Source of the DNA: Nocardiopsis listeri NBRC 13360 | GTDB taxonomy: Bacteria > Actinomycetota > Actinomycetes > Streptosporangiales > Streptosporangiaceae | Reading direction: 5' to 3' | Length of the DNA: 33,041 nucleotides | Assembly: GCF_001570765.1 (NCBI RefSeq) | Contig: NZ_BCSH01000083.1 | Span: 1 to 33,041, forward strand | Part shown: one piece after another, positions 8,892 through 16,864 of the stretch | Position numbering within the stretch: the first letter of the stretch is position 1 | Layout of the letters: every line of letters begins with the position of its first letter | Translations under genes and position numbers: made by a program | The notes under the pieces: model-generated | What the model was told of the DNA's origin: nothing | Database searches by the model: none | What the model saw: only the letters and a program-made list of their open reading frames with translations

Positions 8892-8965
8892 TACCCTCGG
8901 TCGGACTCGAACCGACACTTGTGACCCTTTTAGGGGGCCTGCCTCTGCCATTGGGCTACGAGGGC
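8892..8965 (-). tRNA. Non-canonical tRNA, loop reads as anticodon UAA (Leu-like) with short variable region
   Basis: Minus-strand cloverleaf of 74 nt. The acceptor is GCCCTCG/CGAGGGT (G1-U72 wobble) with A73 and no encoded CCA. The D-arm contains GG (18-19). The anticodon stem is GGCCC/GGGTC (one G-U) around loop CCUAAAA, then a 6-nt variable region ACAAGT, then T-arm GTCGG-TTCGAGT-CCGAC. Reading 34-36 gives UAA (codon UUA). Oddities: C33 replaces the nearly universal U33, and a bacterial leucine tRNA should have a long variable arm. A -10-like TATGAT ends 6 nt before G1, so transcription may start at the mature 5' end. It is probably a real tRNA gene of uncertain identity; it could also be an undetermined or decayed tRNA. 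Confidence 0.72.
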
Positions 8966-8971
8966 GACTCC

Positions 8972-8977
8972 ATCATA
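8972..8977 (-). promoter_or_regulatory. -10 box of the tRNA gene
   Basis: TATGAT on the minus strand ends 6 nt before tRNA position 1, a spacing that puts the start at or next to the mature 5' end. The -35 is poor. Confidence 0.45.
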
Positions 8978-9024
8978 CCGGCCGGGCCGATTGCCCACTT
9001 TGGTTCTGCTTGGCCGGAAGGGGA

Positions 9025-9065
9025 CAGAAAACGGCCGGGTTCCAGTGGAACCCGGCCGTTTTCTG
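9025..9065. terminator. Bidirectional rho-independent terminator after ndh
   Basis: A 19-bp perfect stem (9025-9043 with 9047-9065) and a 3-nt loop. The stem has a GC core (CGGCCGGGTTCC) flanked by AGAAAA and TTTTCT, so either strand shows GC stem plus T-rich tail. It lies 18 bp beyond the ndh stop codon and 60 bp upstream of the tRNA 5' end, insulating it. Confidence 0.95.
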
Positions 9066-9082
9066 TGTTCTCGGGGCGCGCG

Positions 9083-10459
9083 TCAACTCACCCGACGCAG
9101 TCGACCGTCCTCGACCTGCGGGCGGCTGGCCGCCTCGAAGGCCTGACGGGGCTCGGCCATCTCGGGAAGCGCGGCGAAGTCGCGCTTGAGGAAGAGGGAG
9201 AGCGTCCAGTCGGAGAGCACCCGCAGCTTGCGGTTGAAGGTCGGCACCGCGAGCAGGTGGTAGGTGCGGTGCGCGTACCAGGCGAGGCGGCCGTTCAGCT
9301 TGATCTTGCCGAACAGCTGGGCGGCGCCCTTGTGCACGCCCAGACCGGCGACGGCGCCGAGGTTGTCGTGCTTGTAGGCCTTCAGGTCGGTGCCGCGCAG
9401 GGTCGCGATGACGTTGCCGGCGAGCACCGGGGCCTGACGGACCGCGTTCTGGGCGTTGGGCGGGTAGTAGCCGCCCTTGCCGTCGGGCACCTGGGCGTTG
9501 TCGCCACCGGCGAAGACGTTGTCGGTGCCGTTCACGGTCAGGTACTCGGTGGTGTCGACGTGACCCTTGGGGCCCAGGGGCAGGTCACTGGCGGACACGA
9601 CCGGGCTGGGCTTGACCCCAGCGGTCCACACCAGGGTGCCGGCGTCGAACTCGGTGCCGTCGCTGAGCTTGATGCGCTGGTCGGTGGCCGACTCCAGGAA
9701 CGTGCTGAGACGCACGTCGATGTCGCGGCGACGGAGCTGGTTGAGGGCCTTCGCACCGACCTCGGGGCCGACCTCGGGCAGGATCTTGTCCGCTGCCTCG
9801 ATGAGGTAGAAGTTCACCTCGTCCTGTTCGATCGAGGGGTGCACGCGAACGGCGTCGCGGACCATGTCCTCCAGCTCGGCGATGGCCTCGGCACCGGCGA
9901 ACCCGCCACCGACGAAGACGAAGTTGAGCGCCTTGGCGCGCACGTCCTTGTCGTCGGTGGAGTCGGCGATGGCGAGCTGGTCGAGGACGTGGTTGCGCAG
10001 GTAGGCGGCCTCTTCGACGGTCTTGATGCCGATGCCCCACTCCGCGAGCCCGGGGATGGGCAGCGTGCGGGAGACGGCACCGGCGGCCATGACCAGGTGG
10101 TCGTAGGCCATCGTCTGGGGTTCACCGACGTTGGGCTCGTAGCGGACCGTGTTCTCGGCGCTGTCGATGCGCACGACGCGGCCACTGAGGACGCGGACGC
10201 GGTCGAAGACCTTGCGCAGCGGCACCACGACGTTGCGCGGGGAGATGCTGCCGGCGGCCGTCTCGGGCAGGAAGGGCTGGTAGGTCATGTAGGAGTTGGG
10301 GTCGATGACGGTGATGCGCGCCTCGCCGGCCCCCAACTTCTTCTCCAGCCGCCTCGCGGTGTACATCCCGAGGTAACCGCCCCCGACGATGAGGATGTGC
10401 GGGATCTCCGCCTCGTCCCCGCCGCCGTGTACCAGCCGGTAGTTCCTGCTCTCGGTCAT
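9083..10459 (-). CDS. ndh: Type II NADH dehydrogenase (NADH:quinone oxidoreductase)
   Basis: A 458-residue flavoprotein that passes electrons from NADH to menaquinone without proton pumping, at the inner face of the membrane. FAD-binding ILIVGGGYLGM (glycines at 26-31), NADH-binding FVFVGGGFAGAEA (184-189), the FAGGDNAQ segment (316-323) and the quinone-side AQNAVRQAP motif (336-344) are present. The C-terminal ~80 residues carry the amphipathic membrane-binding part. Length is typical (about 450). ATG 10459 has a GGCGG-type SD. Two Rex-like operators and a promoter lie in the 410-bp upstream region, implying repression when NAD+/NADH is high. It is followed by a strong terminator. Confidence 0.95.
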   Translation of the reverse strand: MTESRNYRLVHGGGDEAEIPHILIVGGGYLGMYTARRLEKKLGAGEARITVIDPNSYMTYQPFLPETAAGSISPRNVVVPLRKVFDRVRVLSGRVVRIDSAENTVRYEPNVGEPQTMAYDHLVMAAGAVSRTLPIPGLAEWGIGIKTVEEAAYLRNHVLDQLAIADSTDDKDVRAKALNFVFVGGGFAGAEAIAELEDMVRDAVRVHPSIEQDEVNFYLIEAADKILPEVGPEVGAKALNQLRRRDIDVRLSTFLESATDQRIKLSDGTEFDAGTLVWTAGVKPSPVVSASDLPLGPKGHVDTTEYLTVNGTDNVFAGGDNAQVPDGKGGYYPPNAQNAVRQAPVLAGNVIATLRGTDLKAYKHDNLGAVAGLGVHKGAAQLFGKIKLNGRLAWYAHRTYHLLAVPTFNRKLRVLSDWTLSLFLKRDFAALPEMAEPRQAFEAASRPQVEDGRLRRVS

Positions 10460-10603
10460 CGCATTTCCGCCCTAACGGTTATTCCTGTGGCGCCCTTGCC
10501 TCAAGGGCCGCAAAGCCTGTCACGATCTTCGGCTCCCCGACCAAGTGCGATCGGGCCGACCTCCGAGTCGTGGTTCCCTACCTTCGACTCTTGCGGAGGC
10601 CGC

Positions 10604-10621
10604 TTGTGCATTCTTTCACAA
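10604..10621. promoter_or_regulatory. Rex operator candidate 1 upstream of ndh
   Basis: TTGTGCATTCTTTCACAA matches the Rex consensus TTGTGAA-N4-TTCACAA at 13 of 14 fixed positions. It lies 145 bp upstream of the ndh start codon, inside the predicted 5' leader, where bound Rex could block elongation or a second promoter. Confidence 0.6.
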
Positions 10622-10697
10622 GCAGCCATCCGCAGGAAGGTTCACACCCGCCTACCTTCGGACCACTCCGCGACATATGCGAGAGATGTCTTCGCAG

Positions 10698-10725
10698 GTC
10701 ATAGGGCCTGTGAATGCATTCACAA
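10698..10725 (-). promoter_or_regulatory. ndh promoter overlapping Rex operator 2
   Basis: On the minus strand TTGTGA (10725-10720), 16-nt spacer and TATGAC (10703-10698) form a plausible sigma70-type promoter. The -35 lies inside CTGTGAATGCATTCACAA (10708-10725), a 13/14 match to the Rex box TTGTGAA-N4-TTCACAA with a 16-bp perfect palindrome core. Rex, a repressor released by NADH, would occlude RNA polymerase. The leader would be about 230 nt. The rest of 10460-10869 holds no supported gene. Confidence 0.65.
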
Positions 10726-10859
10726 GAGGACTACGGGTGACACGTCTCACCCAAGGTCCCGGGCCGTACCTCCCGGAAGTCCCTTCGGATCCGCCCGAAG
10801 TTCCCTTTCCAGGAGGTCACGCCTCGATGTACCGGCCCTGACGACCGGTCCTCCCTCGT

Positions 10860-10879
10860 GGGGGCCGGGTCAGGCCCCC
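10860..10879 (-). terminator. Weak hairpin overlapping the ppx stop codon
   Basis: GGGGGCC (10860-10866) and GGCCCCC (10873-10879) form a 7-bp stem with a 6-nt loop containing the ppx stop. No T-run follows. It may end the eno-ppx transcript. Confidence 0.35.
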
Positions 10880-11871
10880 TCCTCCGCCGCGATGAGGCTC
10901 CAGGCCACACCGTCCAGGATGTCGTGCTCGCTCGCGGTGAAGTGATCAGCGCCCGTACGCGCCAGCACCCGGGACAGCACCAGGGCGCCCGCCCCGATGA
11001 CGTCGACGCGACCGGGGTGCATGACCCCGATCTCCGCACGCTCGGAGTGCGTGGAGCGCAGCAGCTCACCGGTGATGCGCTCCAGGTCCCTCGTGGAGAC
11101 CCGGGTGTGGTGGATGCGCTCGGAGTCGTACTCGGGAAGGCCCAGGGAGATCCCGGCCACCGTCGTCGCGGTCCCGGCCACGCACACCACCGAGCCGGCC
11201 TCACCCAGCGGGACGACCTTCTCCACCTCGTCCAAGGCGACCTCAATGTCGGCCGTGGCCGCCTGGACCTGTTCGTCGGTCGGCGGGTCCGAACGCAGGT
11301 GGCGCTCGCTCATGCGCACGCAACCGATGTTCACCGACAGGGAGTCCCGGACCAGTTCGTCCTCGTCGCCCAGGCCGCCCAGCACGAACTCGGTGGAGCC
11401 GCCGCCGATGTCGACGACCAGGAAGGGCGGGGCGAAGTCCCCGGCACTCTCGCCGTCGGCCGCCTCGGCGTCCAGCTCGGCCGTGGCCCCGACGAAGGAC
11501 AGTTCGGCCTCCTCCAGGCCGGTGACCACCTCGGGTTCCACCCCGATGATCTCGCGGACCCCGTCCACGAACACCTGACGGTTGCTCGCGTCCCGGGTGG
11601 CGCTGGTGGCGACCATGCGCACCGTGTCCGGCCCCAACTCGATACCGTGCGCCTCGATCGCCTCGGCGTACCCGCGCAGCGCGTCGAAGGTGCGCTCCAG
11701 CGCCTCCTCGGAGAACGCGCCGGTCTCGTCCACACCCTCACCCAGGCGCACGATCTCCATGCGCCGGTCGGCGTCGACCACCTGGACCTCGTCACCGTCG
11801 AGGGAGACGACGTCGGCGATCAACAGCCTGATCGAATTGGTTCCGCAGTCGATCGCGGCGACACCGCTCAT
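10870..11871 (-). CDS. ppx: Ppx/GppA phosphatase family protein (exopolyphosphatase)
   Basis: A 333-residue member of the ASKHA-fold Ppx/GppA family, which hydrolyses polyphosphate or pppGpp. Phosphate-binding AAIDCGTNSIRLLIAD is at 5-20, the catalytic Glu region GLEEAELSFVGA at 118-129, and the second phosphate loop VVDIGGGSTEFVLG at 152-165. It has the short single-module form typical of actinobacterial Ppx and lacks the E. coli C-terminal domains. Its ATG overlaps the TGA of the DUF501 gene (ATGA), indicating translational coupling. It is the last gene of the eno-ftsB-DUF501-ppx unit. Confidence 0.92.
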   Translation of the reverse strand: MSGVAAIDCGTNSIRLLIADVVSLDGDEVQVVDADRRMEIVRLGEGVDETGAFSEEALERTFDALRGYAEAIEAHGIELGPDTVRMVATSATRDASNRQVFVDGVREIIGVEPEVVTGLEEAELSFVGATAELDAEAADGESAGDFAPPFLVVDIGGGSTEFVLGGLGDEDELVRDSLSVNIGCVRMSERHLRSDPPTDEQVQAATADIEVALDEVEKVVPLGEAGSVVCVAGTATTVAGISLGLPEYDSERIHHTRVSTRDLERITGELLRSTHSERAEIGVMHPGRVDVIGAGALVLSRVLARTGADHFTASEHDILDGVAWSLIAAEEGA

Positions 11872-12452
11872 GAAGCGTCCGTCCCTTCAGCGCCCTCGGG
11901 GGCGTTCTCGTCCACGCACACACATGGGCCCCGGTCCCACCAGTCGGGGAGTTCGTCCAGCGCCTCGGCGCCGATGGGGTTGACCCCCGGGGAAGCGAGT
12001 TCGTGCCCGACCAGGGCGTGCAGGCACTTGACCCGTGTGGGCATCCCACCGGTGCTCTGCATGCCCTCTGGCAGCGGCTCCACACCGTCCAGGCGAGCCT
12101 GTTCGGAACGCTCGGCGATGTAGGACTCGTGGGCCTTGGTGTAGGCCTCCTGTAGGTCGGGCTCCTCGCCCAAACGCTCCTGCATCCGGCGCATCGCGCC
12201 GTCGCCCTCCAGCCGACCGATCGCCGAGGCGGCGCGCGGGCAGGTCAGGTAGTACAACGTCGGGAAGGGAGTGCCGTCTTCCAGGCGGGGGGCGGTCTTC
12301 ACCACGTCGGGCAGGCCGCACGGGCAGCGGTGCGCGACGGCGCGGACCCCGCGAGGCGGACGACCCAACTGGAGTTCGATCGCGGCGAGGTCTCGCTCGG
12401 AGGCGGGATCACCATCGGTATGCCCCGGAACGGGCTGATCTGCGGAAGTCAT
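11868..12452 (-). CDS. DUF501 domain-containing protein
   Basis: A 194-residue protein. Recognisable DUF501 features include the start of the core at AAIELQLGRPPRG, then HRCPCGLPDVVKT, PTLYYLTCPRAASAIGRLE and MPTRVKCLHALVGHELA. The Cys/His residues CPC, TCP and KCLH could bind a metal, though this is inference. Function is unknown. The family is repeatedly found between ftsB/divIC and ppx in actinobacteria, as here. The frame is open to 12530, but ATG 12452 is chosen because homologous sequence begins after it and the longer form would overlap ftsB. The stop overlaps the ppx start by 4 bp. Confidence 0.88.
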   Translation of the reverse strand: MTSADQPVPGHTDGDPASERDLAAIELQLGRPPRGVRAVAHRCPCGLPDVVKTAPRLEDGTPFPTLYYLTCPRAASAIGRLEGDGAMRRMQERLGEEPDLQEAYTKAHESYIAERSEQARLDGVEPLPEGMQSTGGMPTRVKCLHALVGHELASPGVNPIGAEALDELPDWWDRGPCVCVDENAPEGAEGTDAS

Positions 12453-12484
12453 GACCCAACCAGCATAGGCGCAGCCAAGGCCGG

Positions 12485-13018
12485 TCAGAGCCCGTCGTCG
12501 GGCCGGTCCGCCTCCTCCACCGAACGCCACAGCTCGGTGAACCAGGGGTCACGGGGCTCGGAGGGGTCGACCCGTTCCTCGCCCTCGGAATCGGGACGGA
12601 TCACGATGTAGGAGGTCTCGTCCGGGTACTGGTAGTGCAGACGGGCTCGGGCCTCGCGCTCCACGTAGGCGTCGTCGTTCAACGCCTCCTCGCGCTCGCG
12701 CAGTTCCTCGAGGTTGGCCTCCATACGGGCCCGATCGTCCTGCAACTGGGCGATCTGGGCGCGCTGCATGACGTACTCGCGAAGCGGATAGGCCAGGCTC
12801 AGCGCGATCACGATCACCACGAGGGCCAGGATCGCGGCCCGGCTGGTGAGCATGGGCCGCACCCGTCGGGTGCGGCCCGCGCTCGTGGCCTTGGTGGCCT
12901 TGGCCTTCGTCGTGGCCTGGGCCTTCGTGCCCGCTCTGGTGGCAGCACCCTTCCGTGGCTTGTCGGTTTTGGCCGACTTCCGGGCCTTTGTGGGCGGCTG
13001 CTGCGTTTCGCGGGACAC
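12485..13018 (-). CDS. Septum formation initiator FtsB/DivIC family protein
   Basis: A 177-residue bitopic division protein. The first ~55 residues are basic and rich in Lys, Ala and Thr (cytoplasmic, likely disordered). A single transmembrane helix (about 60-78, AAILALVVIVIALSLAY) follows, then a coiled coil with QRAQIAQLQDDRARMEANLEELREREE (85-111), then the DivIC signature YVEREARARLHYQYPDETSYIV (118-139). In bacteria this protein joins FtsL and FtsQ to activate septal wall synthesis. It starts with GTG nine bp after the eno stop codon with little SD, so it probably depends on readthrough from eno. The DUF501 gene begins 32 bp downstream. Confidence 0.9.
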   Translation of the reverse strand: MSRETQQPPTKARKSAKTDKPRKGAATRAGTKAQATTKAKATKATSAGRTRRVRPMLTSRAAILALVVIVIALSLAYPLREYVMQRAQIAQLQDDRARMEANLEELREREEALNDDAYVEREARARLHYQYPDETSYIVIRPDSEGEERVDPSEPRDPWFTELWRSVEEADRPDDGL

Positions 13019-13027
13019 TGGGGCAGA

Positions 13028-14311
<1,284 letters not shown>

Positions 14312-14362
14312 GATCTCTCCGTCTCTTCGGTGTCTGGGCCAACTCTTTCCGGCCCGAACACG

Positions 14363-14368
14363 AGACTA
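14363..14368 (-). promoter_or_regulatory. Candidate -10 of the eno operon
   Basis: TAGTCT on the minus strand fits TANNNT and lies about 50 bp upstream of the GTG. The -35 is poor, so confidence is low. Confidence 0.3.
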
Positions 14369-14406
14369 GCGACCCTGACCCCCATCGGTGGAGTCCCCCC
14401 GGCCCG

Positions 14407-14423
14407 ATTGGTCTAGTCCATAT
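14407..14423. promoter_or_regulatory. DasR-like (dre) box between eno and the SEDS gene
   Basis: ATTGGTCTAGTCCATAT resembles the DasR element ACTGGTCTAGACCACT, the core TGGTCTAGNCCA being exact. It lies 96 bp upstream of eno and about 190 bp upstream of the SEDS gene. DasR is the GntR-family GlcNAc repressor of actinomycetes. Confidence 0.4.
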
Positions 14424-14576
14424 ACGAGAGTCCTGCGTTCAGGGCGACGAGCGCGACCTCCACGGCCGCCTCCCCGCGGTGTTCGGCGACGCCGGGTACC
14501 GTCCCTCTCCGTTGACCGGCCGGGGCAACGGCCTCACCGTGGTTCGAACGGACCCGCCCGGAACCGGCCCCGCTCC

Positions 14577-14604
14577 TTGAGCCGGGAGCTCAGCGGCCTA
14601 TAGT
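14577..14604 (+). promoter_or_regulatory. Leaderless promoter of the SEDS gene
   Basis: TTGAGC (14577-14582), 16-nt spacer, TATAGT (14599-14604). The GTG start codon follows after 7 nt, exactly where transcription should start, and there is no SD. The mRNA is therefore predicted to be leaderless. Confidence 0.6.
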
Positions 14605-14611
14605 TCGAACC

Positions 14612-16066
14612 GTGGCGGACCCTCAGAGCGCATCCCTGGACGGCACACTACGTCCGGTCCGCCGACGGCGGGCCGAACTCGGACTGCTCCTGACCGCCCT
14701 CACCGTCACCGCCGCCGGCCTGGCCTGCGCCTCCCTCGCCATCACCGGCGGAATCGACCCCAGCGTGTCCACCTACGTGTCGGTCGTCGGCGTCGGAGCC
14801 CTGGGCGTGCACGTCCTGTTGCGGTTCATCGCTCCCTACGCCGACCCCGTCCTGCTCCCTGTGGCCACGACGCTGAGCGGGATCGGCCTGACCATGATCT
14901 GGGCGCTACAGATGTCGCGCACCGGCGGCGAAGAGCACACCGAGGCCGATCGGCAGCTGCTGTGGACCCTGGTCGGTCTGGGGCTGTGCGCGGCCACCGT
15001 GGTGCTGGCCCGCAGGCCCCGAAGGCTGGCCCTGTACACCTACCTGATCGCGTTGGGCGCGCTCGTCCTGCTCCTGTTGCCGCTGTCTCCGTTGGGACAC
15101 GAGGTGCTGGGCGCGCGCCGATGGATCATGATCGGCCCGTTCACCATGCAGCCCTCGGAGTTCGCCAAGGTGCTGCTGGTGGTCTTCCTCGCCTCCTACC
15201 TGGGTAGACAGCGCGATGTCCTGGCCACGGTGACCCGTACCTTCCGCATCGGCGGGGTGAAGGTGTTCAGCGCCCCGCGCGCCCGTGACCTGGCGCCCAT
15301 GGGTCTGGGCTGGGGGATGGCGATCCTGCTGCTGGTGGGCACCAAGGACCTGGGCACCTCGCTGCTGCTGTTCGGGACGTTCCTGGCGGTGCTCTACGCC
15401 GCCACGGCCCGTAAGTCCTGGGTGCTCATCGGACTGGTGGCCTTCGCGGGCGGCGCGTACGTGGCGTACCTGCTGTTCGGTCACGTGCAGAACCGGGTAC
15501 GGATCTGGCTGAACGCCTTCGACGACGAGGTCTACAACTCTCCCGGCGGCAGCTTCCAGGTGGTGGAGGGCCTGATCGCCCTGGCCTACGGCGGGTTGCT
15601 CGGCACCGGTTTCCACGACGGGTACGCCCAGGAGATCTTCGCCGCCGACAGCGACCTGATCCTGGTGTCGGTGGGCGAGAAGCTCGGGCTCACCGGCCTC
15701 ATCGCCGTCCTGTTCCTACTGTTCCTGTTCGCCCAGCGGGCGTTCCGCATCGCCCTGGGCAGCCGCGACGTGTTCCTGAAGCTGACCGCGCTGGGCTGCG
15801 GGTTCCTGACCGCGTTCGACGTGTTCATCGTGCTGGGCGGCGCCACCCGCATCATCCCGCTGACCGGCATGACCACACCGTTCCTGTCGGCGGGCGGGTC
15901 GGCTCTGATGGCCAACTGGGTCATCGTGGGCCTGTTGTCGACCATCGGCGACACCGCCCGCCGGCCGCAGGAGACGTTCAGCGCGGGGCTGGCCCCGAGC
16001 GACCCCTCCACCGAGGTGATCGACGTGCGTTCCCTACCGAAGGGGATCAGGCGGTCGGGGAAGTGA
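14612..16066 (+). CDS. FtsW/RodA/SpoVE (SEDS) family cell-wall glycosyltransferase
   Basis: A 484-residue polytopic membrane protein with about ten hydrophobic helices. SEDS motifs: RWIMIGPFTMQPSEFAK (about 170-186), KDLGTSLLLF, the extracellular NSPGGSFQVVEGLIALAYGGLLGTG loop, LVSVGEKLGLTG, and PLTGMTTPFLSAGGSALMANW near the C-terminus. SEDS proteins polymerise peptidoglycan glycan strands from lipid II, normally with a class B PBP. No PBP or division cluster is adjacent, so FtsW versus RodA assignment is open; this looks like an orphan SEDS copy. It starts with a leaderless GTG, with an N-terminal ~20-residue cytoplasmic basic segment. It converges with mazG (48 bp between stops). Confidence 0.92.
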   Translation: MADPQSASLDGTLRPVRRRRAELGLLLTALTVTAAGLACASLAITGGIDPSVSTYVSVVGVGALGVHVLLRFIAPYADPVLLPVATTLSGIGLTMIWALQMSRTGGEEHTEADRQLLWTLVGLGLCAATVVLARRPRRLALYTYLIALGALVLLLLPLSPLGHEVLGARRWIMIGPFTMQPSEFAKVLLVVFLASYLGRQRDVLATVTRTFRIGGVKVFSAPRARDLAPMGLGWGMAILLLVGTKDLGTSLLLFGTFLAVLYAATARKSWVLIGLVAFAGGAYVAYLLFGHVQNRVRIWLNAFDDEVYNSPGGSFQVVEGLIALAYGGLLGTGFHDGYAQEIFAADSDLILVSVGEKLGLTGLIAVLFLLFLFAQRAFRIALGSRDVFLKLTALGCGFLTAFDVFIVLGGATRIIPLTGMTTPFLSAGGSALMANWVIVGLLSTIGDTARRPQETFSAGLAPSDPSTEVIDVRSLPKGIRRSGK

Positions 16067-16114
16067 AGCACGGGGACGTCGCACACCGGGCGAAGAGGTT
16101 CGGGGTCCTTGAGG

Positions 16115-16864
16115 TCACTCGTCGGTCTTCGACCAGTAACCGCGCCACTCCTGGACGCTCAACCCACGCGGCTCACGACCGTCGGCGCGCGCAGCCTCCT
16201 CCGCGGCCCGGACCCGGCCGTCGAACCGGCGAGCGGCCAGGCGCAGGTCCGTCTCCGGGTCGCGCCCCTGGTCCCGCTCGACCGCCACCGCCGCGAACAA
16301 CTCGCCACCCTCGGCCCCGTCATCGCCCACCAGGTCGGCGGGAAAGCCGTTGCGCACCGCGCGCTTTTGCAGCTCGTAGGCGAGCAGCACCGCCGGCTGG
16401 GCGAACGGCACCCCGTCCAGCACCGAGACCTCGCCCGAGCCTCCCTCGGCCTTGGCCTTCTCCGCGCGCTCGGCCGCCTTGATGGCCTCCCAGTTGGACC
16501 ACACCTCGTCGGTGCCCGACACCTCCACACCACCGAACACGTGCGGGTGGCGGCGGGTCATCTTGTCGATGATGGCGTCGGCGACGTCGTCCACGGTGAA
16601 CCTCGCCGGATCCCCCTCGGGCCGCTCGGCGCCGATCGCCGCGTGGAAGACCACCTGCAACAGCACGTCACCGAGCTCCTCGCGCAGCAGCGCGTGGTCG
16701 CCCTCCTCGATGGTCTCCAAGGTCTCGTAGGACTCCTGGATGAGGTACTTGGCCAGGGACTCGTGCGTCTGGGAGCCGTCCCACGGACACTCCCGGCGCA
16801 GCGTCTCCATCACCTCGACCAGGCGCAGCACCCGGTGTCCGGGGGCTCGGACGTCGTCTGTCAT
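16115..16864 (-). CDS. mazG: MazG family nucleoside triphosphate pyrophosphohydrolase
   Basis: A 249-residue protein. The MazG core is at the N-terminus: RECPWDGSQTHESLAKYLIQESYETLETIEEGD followed by REELGDVLLQVVFHAAIG, containing the metal-binding EExxE and ExxD sets (Glu44, Glu47, Glu62-63, Asp66). MTRRHPHVFGG follows. MazG hydrolyses NTPs to NMP and pyrophosphate, which cleans damaged nucleotides and affects ppGpp/NTP pools. The C-terminal half resembles a weakened second MazG repeat and an Ala/Arg-rich tail. The ATG follows the TAG of the upstream CysC-like gene with no gap (TAGATG), and its SD GAGGAA lies inside that gene, so translation is probably coupled. Confidence 0.92.
   Translation of the reverse strand: MTDDVRAPGHRVLRLVEVMETLRRECPWDGSQTHESLAKYLIQESYETLETIEEGDHALLREELGDVLLQVVFHAAIGAERPEGDPARFTVDDVADAIIDKMTRRHPHVFGGVEVSGTDEVWSNWEAIKAAERAEKAKAEGGSGEVSVLDGVPFAQPAVLLAYELQKRAVRNGFPADLVGDDGAEGGELFAAVAVERDQGRDPETDLRLAARRFDGRVRAAEEAARADGREPRGLSVQEWRGYWSKTDE

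Noticed and set aside
8892..8965. Reading the odd tRNA as tRNA-Phe (AAA) or tRNA-Arg (CCU)
   Set aside because: Shifting the loop by one or two bases destroys most of the GGCCC/GGGTC anticodon stem.
10735..10752. GGGTGA-N6-TCACCC dyad upstream of ndh
   Set aside because: It lies upstream of the Rex-controlled promoter with short arms and no match to a known regulator; not enough to call a site.
8921..10945. 674-codon open frame on the plus strand covering the tRNA, terminator and ndh
   Set aside because: It runs through a terminator hairpin and antisense to ndh, with low-complexity Val/Gly/Asp/His translation and no homology that I can see.
14388..14603. Short plus-strand frame between eno and the SEDS gene
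   Set aside because: It covers the dre-like box and the SEDS -35/-10, has an Arg/Pro-rich translation and no SD.
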